64,000 nt of DNA, taken from contig CAVVVI010000004.1 of NCBI GenBank assembly GCA_963751795.1, positions 868,001 through 932,000 on the forward strand. Reading direction: 5' to 3'. A model generated the notes under the pieces. That model did not search any database. It saw only the letters and a program-made list of their open reading frames with translations, and had not been told where the DNA came from. This document shows positions 16,716 to 24,766 of this stretch, in pieces. Source of the DNA: BOG-908 sp963751795. GTDB taxonomy: Bacteria > Pseudomonadota > Alphaproteobacteria > Acetobacterales > Acetobacteraceae. The translations under genes were made by a program, and so were the position numbers. Each line of letters starts with the position of its first letter. Position 1 is the first letter of the stretch.

Positions 16716-17576
16716 TCACGCCGCCGGGCTGATTTCGGCCTGGGCCATCGCGCGAGGGCTGGGCTTCTTGATGGCGGTCAGCAATGCGCGGACTTCGGCG
16801 CGGGCGGCGATGTGGCTCATGCCGAGCTGGATCTGCAGGCCGGCTTCGCGGACGTCCATCAGGGTGAGGCCTTGCAGGTAGAGCTCGCGGTAGATGACGC
16901 GTTCGCCGAAGCCTTTGACGGTGCGGAAGCCGATGCGTTTGGCCAGGGTTTCGAGCGTGGTGCCGACGTCGCGCTTGTTGCGCATTTCGGTGCTGCCCAT
17001 GCGGTTGCGCATGACGATCCAGTCGATACGGGTGCGGTCGCGGGCGAAGCGGCGTTTGCGGGCGTCCCACACCATCTCGGCATAGGTGCTGGGGCTGATG
17101 ACGGCGTGGTTGTCGGGGTCCACCCGGGCCAGCATGGCGAAATCGACGAAGCTGTCGTTGATGGGCGTGATCAGCGTGTCGGCATGGCTGTGGGCGAGGC
17201 GCGCGAGGTTGGTGTCGGCGCCGGGGCAGTCGATGACGATGATCTCGGCGGTGGCCGAAAGCGTGTTGATGGCGCCTTCGAGCTGGGTGCGCTCCTCGGC
17301 TTCGGCTTCGGCACGGCTGTCGTGTTCCGAGCGGAAGACGCTGGCGTGGCGGGGGATGGGCAGCTCCACGCCGTGGCGCTGGGCGTAGGCGAGGCGGGAG
17401 GCGAGATAGCCGCTGAGCGTGCCCTGCCGCGCGTCGAGGTCGATGGCGCCGACTTGGTAGCCGTCGCGCAGCAGGCCGACGACGAGGTGCATGGCGGTGG
17501 TGGATTTCCCCGAGCCGCCCTTCTCGTTGCCGAGCACGATGAGGTGGGCGCGGTGGGCGAGGGCAATACTGGACAC
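16716..17576 (-). CDS. mipZ: Division-plane positioning ATPase MipZ
   Basis: A 286-residue ParA/MinD-type ATPase. The deviant Walker A is in VLGNEKGGSGKSTTAMHL at residues 14-31, then GAIDLDARQGTLSGYLASR (switch I) and EIIVIDCPGADTNLARLAHS (Walker B/switch II). NEKGGSGKSTT followed by a TLSxY segment is characteristic of MipZ rather than plasmid ParA. In alphaproteobacteria MipZ binds ParB at the poles and blocks FtsZ ring assembly there, so division occurs at mid-cell. It is monocistronic and divergent from pqiABC. No ParB gene is nearby, as usual for mipZ. Confidence 0.92.
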   Translation of the reverse strand: MSSIALAHRAHLIVLGNEKGGSGKSTTAMHLVVGLLRDGYQVGAIDLDARQGTLSGYLASRLAYAQRHGVELPIPRHASVFRSEHDSRAEAEAEERTQLEGAINTLSATAEIIVIDCPGADTNLARLAHSHADTLITPINDSFVDFAMLARVDPDNHAVISPSTYAEMVWDARKRRFARDRTRIDWIVMRNRMGSTEMRNKRDVGTTLETLAKRIGFRTVKGFGERVIYRELYLQGLTLMDVREAGLQIQLGMSHIAARAEVRALLTAIKKPSPRAMAQAEISPAA

Positions 17577-17743
17577 GCGGGCCTCGGGGTGGAGTGGTTC
17601 AGAGCCAGTGTTGCCGCGGTTCGGGCGAGTCCGTCAAAGCAAGGCGGCCCGGCCCGGGGTGCAAAGCAAGGCGATCCGCCCTGGGGCTTGGCGGGCCCGG
17701 GTTCCGGCTGCATGGTGGCGCGGCAGGCCGGTCGGGCCGGAAC

Positions 17744-19093
17744 ATGCTCGGGCGAGAGGCGTTGGCGCTGGCGATGACGCTTCGGGCTGAGGATGCGACG
17801 AGCGAGCCGGCCATTGCCGCGGCGATGCTGCGGGAATGCCCCGATTGCGGACTGTTCCAGCACCTGCCCGCCTTGGCGGCGGGCGACGTGGCGGTCTGCC
17901 GGCGCTGCGACGCGCATCTGCGCAAGGCGCATCGCAACAGCCTGAACCGGGCGCTGTGGTGCTATCTGGGCGCGCTGGTGCTGCTGCTGCTGGCGATGCA
18001 ACTGCCGTTCCTGAGCCTGCGCAGCGTCGGGCGGCTCTACACGGCAAGCATCTTCACCGGGCCGGCAAGGCTGGGCGATCACGGCATGTGGGAGATCAGC
18101 CTGGTGGTGCTGACCACGCTGGTGGGCGTGCCGGTGCTGCAGCTCGGGCTGATCCTGACGGTGCTGCTCGGGGTTCGCCTGCCCAGGCCGCCGCGCGTGC
18201 TGCCCCGGCTGTGGAGCTGGGTGGAGGCGTTGCGGCCTTGGAGCATGGTGGAGGTTTTCCTGCTCGGCGCCTTTGTCGCCTATACCCGCCTGCAAGCTAT
18301 CGCCACGGTGGATGTGGGACCGGCGCTGTATGCGCTGGCCGGCGTGATGCTGTGCATGGTGGCGGCCGATGTGGAGCTGGACCACGAGGATGTTTGGGAG
18401 GCGTTCGAGGCGCGCGGCCTGAGCGCCGACGTGCCGCCGCAGCCTCAATACGGCCTGATCGGCTGCGATTGCTGCGGGCTGGTGGTGCAGGCGCGGCCGC
18501 GCAGCCGCTGCCCGCGTTGCCGGAGCCGGCTGCGGCTCCGCAAGCCCTACAGCCTGAACCGATGCTGGGCGCTGGCCGGGGCCGCGGTTTGCCTTTACGT
18601 GCCGGCCAACATCTACCCCATCCTGACGCTGATCCGGCTGGGCCGCGGCCAGCCGAGCACCATCATCGGCGGGGTGATCGAGCTGGCGCAGGCGCAGATG
18701 TGGCCGCTGGCGCTGCTCGTGCTGCTGGCGAGTATCGTGGTGCCGCTGTTCAAGCTGGTAGCCCTGTTCTCGATGCTGGTGATGACGGCCGATGGCAGCG
18801 CTGCGCGCCTGCGCGGCCGGACGCGGCTGTACCGGTTTGTGGACAGCATTGGCCGCTGGTCGATGATCGACGTGTTCATGCTGACGATCCTGGTGGCACT
18901 GGTGCGGCTGGGCTTTGTGGCGACCGTGTTGCCGGGCATCGGGGCGGTGGCATTCGCGGCCGTGGTGGTGTTGACGATGTTCGCCGCGGCAAGCTTCGAT
19001 CCGCGGCTGATGTGGGATGCGGCTGCGGCGGCGGGGCATGATGTGGAGGCCGAGGATGGGCGGATCGAGCGGACCGGGACTGCGCTGGCGTGA
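17744..19093 (+). CDS. pqiA: PqiA-like intermembrane transport protein
   Basis: Inner membrane protein of about 449 residues in two homologous halves. Each begins with a zinc-ribbon-like cysteine cluster (CPDCG followed by CRRC, and CDCCG followed by CPRC). Several membrane helices follow each cluster, for example ALWCYLGALVLLLLAMQLPF and WPLALLVLLASIVVPLFKLV. This is the PqiA/LetA architecture, which works with MCE proteins to move lipids between the membranes. Starts at 17744 or 17774 are both possible; the open frame before 17744 is low-complexity. Its stop overlaps the pqiB start by 4 bases. The 17577-17743 gap holds two copies of caaagcaaggcg. Confidence 0.9.
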   Translation: MLGREALALAMTLRAEDATSEPAIAAAMLRECPDCGLFQHLPALAAGDVAVCRRCDAHLRKAHRNSLNRALWCYLGALVLLLLAMQLPFLSLRSVGRLYTASIFTGPARLGDHGMWEISLVVLTTLVGVPVLQLGLILTVLLGVRLPRPPRVLPRLWSWVEALRPWSMVEVFLLGAFVAYTRLQAIATVDVGPALYALAGVMLCMVAADVELDHEDVWEAFEARGLSADVPPQPQYGLIGCDCCGLVVQARPRSRCPRCRSRLRLRKPYSLNRCWALAGAAVCLYVPANIYPILTLIRLGRGQPSTIIGGVIELAQAQMWPLALLVLLASIVVPLFKLVALFSMLVMTADGSAARLRGRTRLYRFVDSIGRWSMIDVFMLTILVALVRLGFVATVLPGIGAVAFAAVVVLTMFAAASFDPRLMWDAAAAAGHDVEAEDGRIERTGTALA

Positions 19094-20778
19094 GTGACGC
19101 GCCCCCTCCCCGCGTGGCCGAGGCGGGGTTGCGCCGCCGCCGCCGGTTCAGCCTGATCTGGTTCGTGCCGATCATCGCCGGCGCCATCGCGGTGTATTTG
19201 GTGATCACCACGTTGGCCGATCGCGGGCCGCTGATCACCATCACCTTCAAGACCGGCAGCGGCATCAGCGCCCAGCAGACCCAGGTGACCCACAAGGCGG
19301 TGACGCTGGGGATGGTCGAGGACGTGCAGCTGACCGACGATCTGAAGCGGGTGCAGGTGCATGTGCGGATGAACCGCGAGGGCGCCAAGCTGCTGACCGA
19401 CCATGCGCGGTTTTGGGTGGTGCGGCCGCGGCTGAGCTCGGGCGATCTGTCCGGGTTGGAGACGCTGGTGTCGGGCGCCTATATCGAGGTGGATCCGGGG
19501 CTGCCCGGCGGCGCCAAGGCGCGCGAGTTCACCGGGCTGGAAGAGCCGCCGGGCATGCGCAGCGACGAGCCGGGCAGCAGCTACACGCTGAAGGCGGCGC
19601 GGCTGGGCAGCCTGGGGCCGGGTGCACCGGTGTTCTACCGCGATGTGACGGTGGGCGAGGTGCTGGGCTACGATCTGGGCACCGGGCTCGGTCCGGTGAC
19701 GATCAACATCTTCGTGCGGCAGCCCTTCGACAAGTTCGTTCGGCAGAACACGCATTTCTGGAACGCGTCGGGGCTGAGCGTGGGGTTTGGCGGGCAAGGC
19801 CTGCATGTGGAGCTGGAGAGCGTGCAGGCCCTGCTGTCGGGCGGGGTGGCGTTCGAGACGCCGCATGCGCTGGGCATGGCGCCGCTGGGCCGCGAGGGTG
19901 AAACGTTTCCACTGTTCGAGGATAAGGGCCAGGCCGATGCGGCCGGGTTCACGCAGAAGATTCCGTTCGTCACCTATTTCACCAGCTCGGTCGGCGGGTT
20001 GTCGAAAGGCTCGCCAGTCGATGTGTTCGGCATCCAGGTCGGCACGGTGCAGGACGTCAAGCTGATGCTGGACGGCACGCGCGGGCAGATGCGGGCGCGG
20101 GTGACCTACGATCTGCAGCCCGAACGGGTGTTCGCCGATGACCGGGTGAACCGCGAAGCCGATCCGCAGACGGTGACCCGCACGCTGGTGGGCCAGGGCA
20201 TGCGCGCGGTGCTGGAAAGCAGCAGCTTCATCACCGGCCAGAAGCAGATCTCGTTGCAATACGTGCCTGGCGCGCCGCCGGCCGATGTGGGGCGCGAGGA
20301 CGATGCGCTGGTGATGCCGAGCCAGGGTGGCGGCGTGGACAACATCATGTCCTCGGTGAGCGATATCGCGACCAAGCTGGACAAGATACCGTTCGAGGAT
20401 ATCGGCAAGAACCTGAATGCCACGCTGGCCTCGGCCAACCGCGTGATCAGGGGGCCGGAGGTGCGCAATGCGCTGCAGAAGCTGAGCGAGGCGCTGACCG
20501 ATGTGCAGCATCTGGTGCGCCATGCCGATCAGGGCATGACGCCGGTGCTGCAGCGCCTGCCCAAGATCAGCGCCCAGTTGCAGCAGGCGGTGGAGCGGGC
20601 GAATGCCGCCTTGGGCGAAGGCGGCTATGGCGGCAACTCGGATTTCCAGCGTGGCATCTCGCGGGTGCTGGACCAGGTGAACGACGCGGCGCGCAGCATC
20701 CGCCTGCTGGCCGATTTCCTCGATCGCCATCCCGAGGCGTTGGTGCGTGGCCGGACGGCACAGGCGGGTGAGAAGTGA
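19090..20778 (+). CDS. pqiB: PqiB-like MCE protein
   Basis: A 562-residue protein with one N-terminal membrane helix (FSLIWFVPIIAGAIAVYLVI) and three MCE domains. The first begins at about residue 48 (GPLITITFKTGSGI), the second at about residue 160, and the third near 295 (ITYFTSSVGGLSKGSPVDVF-like segment). A long helical C-terminal tail (LSEALTDVQHLVRHADQG and following) is expected to build the periplasmic tube. PqiB bridges the envelope and carries lipids between membranes. It overlaps pqiA and pqiC by 4 bases each, so all three are made together. Confidence 0.93.
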   Translation: MSDAPPPRVAEAGLRRRRRFSLIWFVPIIAGAIAVYLVITTLADRGPLITITFKTGSGISAQQTQVTHKAVTLGMVEDVQLTDDLKRVQVHVRMNREGAKLLTDHARFWVVRPRLSSGDLSGLETLVSGAYIEVDPGLPGGAKAREFTGLEEPPGMRSDEPGSSYTLKAARLGSLGPGAPVFYRDVTVGEVLGYDLGTGLGPVTINIFVRQPFDKFVRQNTHFWNASGLSVGFGGQGLHVELESVQALLSGGVAFETPHALGMAPLGREGETFPLFEDKGQADAAGFTQKIPFVTYFTSSVGGLSKGSPVDVFGIQVGTVQDVKLMLDGTRGQMRARVTYDLQPERVFADDRVNREADPQTVTRTLVGQGMRAVLESSSFITGQKQISLQYVPGAPPADVGREDDALVMPSQGGGVDNIMSSVSDIATKLDKIPFEDIGKNLNATLASANRVIRGPEVRNALQKLSEALTDVQHLVRHADQGMTPVLQRLPKISAQLQQAVERANAALGEGGYGGNSDFQRGISRVLDQVNDAARSIRLLADFLDRHPEALVRGRTAQAGEK

Positions 20779-21398
20779 AGCAGCGCAGATTGACGTTTCT
20801 GATCGACCGGCCGGGCGTTGCAGCGCGGTTGGCGCTGGCCTGCCTGCTGACGGCGCCCGTCATCGGCTGCGCCTCGCCCGATCCGACCTATTACACGCTG
20901 GCCGTGGTGGCGGGCACCGCACTGCCGGGGCCGGCGATGAGCATCGAAGTGCGGCGGCCAGGGCTGGCGGGTTATCTGGACCGGTCCGACGTGGTGCTGA
21001 GATCGGCGGACTACCGGCTGGACGTGAACAGCCAAATGCGGTGGGCCGAGCCGCTGGGCGACATGGTGGGGCGCGTGCTCGCACAGGATATCGGCCAGCG
21101 TCTGCCGGGGAGCAGCGTGTTCACCGAGGCGGGTGCCATCTCAGCGGTGCCGGATCTGCGCGTTGAGGTGGATGTGGAGCGGTTCGACGCGGATGCCGGC
21201 GGCACGGTGGTGCTGGAGGCCGAACTGGCGTTGGAGCGTGGCGTGACGCATCGGCCCCTGGCGGCGCGCCATGTGCGGCTGACTGCGCCGGCGGGCCCGG
21301 GCGCCGGCGGCCTGGCGGCGAGCCTGAGCGGGTTGCTGGGCGGGCTGGCCGACCAAGTGGCCACCGACGCGCGCAAGGCGGATCTGCCGGGCGCCTGA
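20775..21398 (+). CDS. pqiC: PqiC-like outer membrane lipoprotein
   Basis: A 207-residue lipoprotein. A signal peptide ends in a lipobox (PVIGC at residues 28-32, Cys becoming the N-terminus) followed by ASPDPTYYTLAVV, the YYTL motif of the PqiC/YmbA family. The rest alternates beta strands and helices as in the DUF330 fold. In E. coli PqiC docks the PqiB tube to the outer membrane. Downstream, a perfect inverted repeat at 21541-21563 probably ends the operon. Confidence 0.88.
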   Translation: MKQRRLTFLIDRPGVAARLALACLLTAPVIGCASPDPTYYTLAVVAGTALPGPAMSIEVRRPGLAGYLDRSDVVLRSADYRLDVNSQMRWAEPLGDMVGRVLAQDIGQRLPGSSVFTEAGAISAVPDLRVEVDVERFDADAGGTVVLEAELALERGVTHRPLAARHVRLTAPAGPGAGGLAASLSGLLGGLADQVATDARKADLPGA

Positions 21399-21540
21399 CG
21401 GCGCGGAGAGCGGCTCGGGGCCCTGAGGGTTCGCGAGGTGCGGTTCCCGGCAGGCTGGCCGTGTGGCTCCCTGCCCTCTTTCGATAGTGTCGCGTGACGC
21501 AATCGGGTTGCGGTTACACCGCCGTTACGTTAACGATACG

Positions 21541-21563
21541 ACGGGTTGCACGCTGCAACCCGT
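21541..21563. terminator. Inverted repeat between convergent pqiC and DUF1236 gene
   Basis: ACGGGTTGCA and TGCAACCCGT form a perfect 10-bp stem with a 3-base loop. It lies between convergent genes. There is no T tract, so termination is inferred. Confidence 0.55.
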
Positions 21564-21605
21564 CGCTGCGCCGTGCCGAGGCAGTATCGCCTCAGGGTTG
21601 GCCGA

Positions 21606-21950
21606 TCAGTTCCAGGTATGGACGACGCGGCGGGTGGTGCGTTCGACGACCACCGGGTGGTTGTTGATCACCGCGTAGCTGTACTGGTCGGGGTTCTGCA
21701 CGGTCATGGTGGAGGGCAGCGGATAGAACGTGACCGTGCCGGGCAGCACGGTGCCTTCGGTGACCTGCAGGTTCGGGTCGGTAACGGGTGCGTAATGGCT
21801 CGTTGTGTAGGATTGGTTGAGGGTGGCGGCCTGATCGTTCGACCATGTGGTTGTGGTGGTGGTGCTGGACGACGTCTGGGCCTGAGCGTTGCCGGCCAGG
21901 GTGGTGCACGCGGTGGCGGCAAGAATTGCGGTGGCGAACAGAATGCGCAT
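21606..21950 (-). CDS. DUF1236 domain secreted protein
   Basis: A 114-residue exported protein. A signal peptide (RILFATAILAATACTTLAGNAQA) comes first, then a Ser/Thr-rich linker (TSSSTTTTTTWS). The DUF1236 domain follows, with VLPGTVTFYPLPSTM and YSYAVINNHPVVVERTTRR. The family is common in alphaproteobacteria and its function is unknown. The start at 21950 is chosen because it gives a clean signal peptide. 21951-22286 contains no recognisable gene and must hold divergent promoters. Confidence 0.8.
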   Translation of the reverse strand: MRILFATAILAATACTTLAGNAQAQTSSSTTTTTTWSNDQAATLNQSYTTSHYAPVTDPNLQVTEGTVLPGTVTFYPLPSTMTVQNPDQYSYAVINNHPVVVERTTRRVVHTWN

Positions 21951-22286
21951 AGAAGCATCTCCTTCAACAGTGAGCCGCAGAGGCGGCCGATCGAGTAACG
22001 GCAAGCAGAGCCGGGGGTTGTGGCTTCAGCAGTCAAGAAACGTTGTTGGGCATGACCATAATCTGGACATGGTTTGGCAGGTTGGCGGCGGCGCGGCGGC
22101 GGCCAACTCTGCCTTCATTCAACCCTAATGCGCACATTCGGAGACCACGATCGATCGCCATACCACCATCGGCGGCAGAGACCGTCCGGGGCGGCCGCTA
22201 TGCGGCGCGGCCCTGCTGAGTGGCCGTGGCGGACGGGGTGCTGATGCAGCCCGGACGTGCGGCCGGCAACGGGAAGGACATTGGCC

Positions 22287-23027
22287 ATGTGCGTCCGCTT
22301 CGTATCATCAGAACCGGCAAGTAAGCTGGCCGAGCTGTTCGGCGCCGCCGAAGACGCGGGCACGCTGGCGCCCTCGTGGAACATCAAGCCCGGCCAGATG
22401 GCGCGTGCGGTGCGCCGCGGTGCCGATGGCACAAGGCGGCTGGAGGCGCTGTGCTGGGGGCTGATGCCCGGCTACGTGCGCTCGGGCCGGCAGCGCACCC
22501 GGGTGGCGCTGATGCCGGCCGAGCGGGTGACGTTGTCGCGCACCACGCGGGCGGCCTTCACCGGCCGCCGCTGCCTGGTGCCGGTGACGGCGTACTATGA
22601 ATTGAGCGAGCGGCCCCATGCGGTGGAATCGACCGCACAGCCGGTGCTGGCGGTGGGCGCCGTGTGGGAATGCTGGCGGCATCCCGAAAGCGGCGAGCTG
22701 CATGAGGGTTTTGCGGTGATCACGCGCCACGATGCGGATGGCAACCTGACGCTGCCGCTGGTGGTGCAGCCGGAAGACTGGGCGCTGTGGCTGGGCGAGT
22801 CGGGCGGCGGCGCGCGCAAGCTGCTGACCGCACCGTGCCGCGAGAGCTGGCGCCGCTGGCCGGTGAGCCGCCGGCTGCTCAACACCGACGAAGACGATGC
22901 GCGGCTGCTGCTGCCGTTCGGCGTAGTGGCGCCGGATGGCGCGGTAGGCGGCGCGGCGGTGAATGCCGGGCGGGCGGGCATGGTGCCGGAGAGCGGGATG
23001 GACCGGCGGGAGACTTGCCGCTGTTAG
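22287..23027 (+). CDS. Divergent SRAP (YedK/HMCES-like) protein
   Basis: A 246-residue member of the SOS-response-associated peptidase family, which covalently caps abasic sites in single-stranded DNA using Cys2. The start MCVRF places Cys at position 2 after Met removal, and CWGLMPGY, RRCLVPVTAYYEL and WECWRHPESG match family blocks. By eye, several active-site positions differ from E. coli YedK. The Asn of the usual NARxE block is Leu (ALMPAE), and the His of the HDRMP block is Asn (NLTLP), while Cys2 and the YYE glutamate remain. It may still crosslink abasic DNA, or may have lost activity. Confidence in the family is good; activity is uncertain. Confidence 0.8.
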   Translation: MCVRFVSSEPASKLAELFGAAEDAGTLAPSWNIKPGQMARAVRRGADGTRRLEALCWGLMPGYVRSGRQRTRVALMPAERVTLSRTTRAAFTGRRCLVPVTAYYELSERPHAVESTAQPVLAVGAVWECWRHPESGELHEGFAVITRHDADGNLTLPLVVQPEDWALWLGESGGGARKLLTAPCRESWRRWPVSRRLLNTDEDDARLLLPFGVVAPDGAVGGAAVNAGRAGMVPESGMDRRETCRC

Positions 23028-23028
23028 G

Positions 23029-24123
23029 CTAAGACCGGGCTGGTTGCAGGCGTGTCGTGCGTGACCCGCGCATTGTCGGAAGCCTTGAGCCGAACTGGAA
23101 TTCAGGCCGCATCCCCGTTAGTTGAGCGGGAATAAGCCCGTGCGTTGCCGGGGCGAGTTTCTCTTCGGTGATGCCGGCGTGTTTGGCGGTCATGTCGATG
23201 CGCAGGGTGAACAGGCCCTGGCCGTTGTCGGGCGCTGCGAGGGTGGCGAGCGGCGAGCCGAGGCTGCGGGTTTCGGGTTGCGTGTGGTCGTTGAAGGAGA
23301 GGCGCAGGCGGGCGCTGGCCAGCGGGTGCGCGGCCAGGTCGGCGGCGAGCTCGGCCGGGATTTCCGCCGGCAGCCGCGCGTCCTCGCCGCTGCGCCAGAT
23401 CGCGGCGAAGACTTCCGGCGTGATCCTGCGGTCCTGCAGCAACTGCAGGTGGGCATCCGCACCGGGGAGCGCGAAATCGGTCACTACGGCGAGACGCGGG
23501 TGCGGATTGGGGCGGGGCGCGGTGGCGGGCTCGGTGGAGTCGGCGGGGGTGGGCGCCGCGTCGGCTTGGTGCTCTGTCTCGCGGGTTGGCGCGGGCGGGG
23601 TGGGCGCAGGCTCGGCCCGGGCGGCCCGGGAATCGGCGGGCGCGGCGCGTTGCTGCACGGGATCGGCGGGTGCGGGCGCCGGCCCGGTAGGCGCAGCGCT
23701 TGGCGATTGCGGCGCGGTTGCGGGTGGCGTGGATTCGAAGGCCGGCGCGGTTTGCGTCGAGGGCGGGCCGCGTTGCAGGCGCAGGTCGATATTGGGAACG
23801 GTGTAGATCGTCGCGTCCTCGGTGCCATCGCCAAGCGTGACGCGCGAGGTGTTGCGGTAGGTGTTGCGCACGATGAGCGTGGTGCCCGGCGTGAGGTCGA
23901 TACAGCCGCCGGTTTTGGCGATGGCCAGGGCGACATCGGCATTAGGCTGGTGCGTGCGGCTGTCACCGTCCGGCAGGGTGAGCGCCGCGAGCGCCTGAGG
24001 CGATTGGCACATGACGCCCGGGCGGAAGGGGGTGGCGCGCAACACGGGCGATGCGGCTGCCGCGGTGGCGGCGAGCACACTCAGCACGGCGGCGGTTGTC
24101 CGGGCCTGCGCAATAGGTGGCAT
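23029..24123 (-). CDS. Secreted proline-rich protein of unknown function
   Basis: A 364-residue protein with a signal peptide (AQARTTAAVLSVLAATAAAA). A small folded part follows (GGCIDLTPGTTLIVRNTYRN). Then comes an approximately 90-residue proline/alanine-rich linker, and a C-terminal domain of about 150 residues with no recognised motif (DAHLQLLQDRRITPEVFAAI, ARLRLSFNDHTQPETRSLG). It looks like an envelope-anchored or secreted protein with a flexible spacer. The start at 24123 gives the best signal peptide. It is convergent with the SRAP gene, with only 1 bp between stops. Confidence 0.65.
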   Translation of the reverse strand: MPPIAQARTTAAVLSVLAATAAAASPVLRATPFRPGVMCQSPQALAALTLPDGDSRTHQPNADVALAIAKTGGCIDLTPGTTLIVRNTYRNTSRVTLGDGTEDATIYTVPNIDLRLQRGPPSTQTAPAFESTPPATAPQSPSAAPTGPAPAPADPVQQRAAPADSRAARAEPAPTPPAPTRETEHQADAAPTPADSTEPATAPRPNPHPRLAVVTDFALPGADAHLQLLQDRRITPEVFAAIWRSGEDARLPAEIPAELAADLAAHPLASARLRLSFNDHTQPETRSLGSPLATLAAPDNGQGLFTLRIDMTAKHAGITEEKLAPATHGLIPAQLTGMRPEFQFGSRLPTMRGSRTTRLQPARS

Positions 24124-24766
24124 GCGGCGTCGTCCTCTGATGCTGCATCGCAGGCTTATCATGGGCGCGGGCAGCGGCCAGACCGGCCGAGGCGGCTGCG
24201 CGGGATGTGATTGGTGCGGGCGGCTGAGGGCGATCGGTACGATGGTGGCGGGCCCGCCGCTGCCAGCGCGCCTAATGCCCGATTGCGGTCCGGTTGGCTC
24301 GCGCGAGCATGCCGGTGGGTCCCCTCGCCTATTCTGCCTTGGTGCGAGTTCCGGCAAGCTCGCGGCGCGTTCCGCCGCCAGTTTGGCCTGCTGCTGACAT
24401 ACCGCTTCGCGCATGTGTTTCGGCTTTAACTCTGGGTTCACCGGACGGCGCAGGTTGGACGCGTCCTGATCGTCCAGTTGCTCGCTCGTCCGCTCAGTCA
24501 TCCATCGGCGGAGCCGGATCGCATGCGGCACAGTGTTGTCCGGACGGCGCCGTCTATTCATCGGCGGATCGACCGCACCGTGCAGATGGTCCGAATACGC
24601 ACGGTCGTCACTCTGGCTTGAGCGGGCGCAGCCGTTAGCTCCCGCCATTCTGCGCGCCGACCTGGCAATTTTGGCCACGTATCGGCCACGATCCTGCTTG
24701 CGGCCTAAATCGCGGGCAACTACGGCTCCGGCCCATAGTAGCGGTGCGGCTTCGATGCAGACGCGT
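24124..24766. other. Intergenic stretch without a convincing gene
   Basis: About 640 bp. The minus-strand frame of the upstream gene stays open through it, and one piece (TERTSEQLDDQDASNLRRPV and on) looks mildly protein-like. There is no ribosome binding site, domain or consistent codon use, so I call no gene. It may hold the promoter for the secreted protein and gene remnants. Confidence 0.5.

Noticed and set aside
17171..19039. Long minus-strand frame of 622 codons opposite mipZ and pqiA
   Set aside because: It reads as Arg/His/Gln/Pro-rich low-complexity sequence antisense to pqiA, as expected in GC-rich DNA; pqiA has clear membrane helices and zinc motifs.
18613..20730. 705-codon minus-strand frame opposite pqiB
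   Set aside because: It is antisense to a well-supported MCE protein and has a biased, His/Arg-rich composition with no domain.
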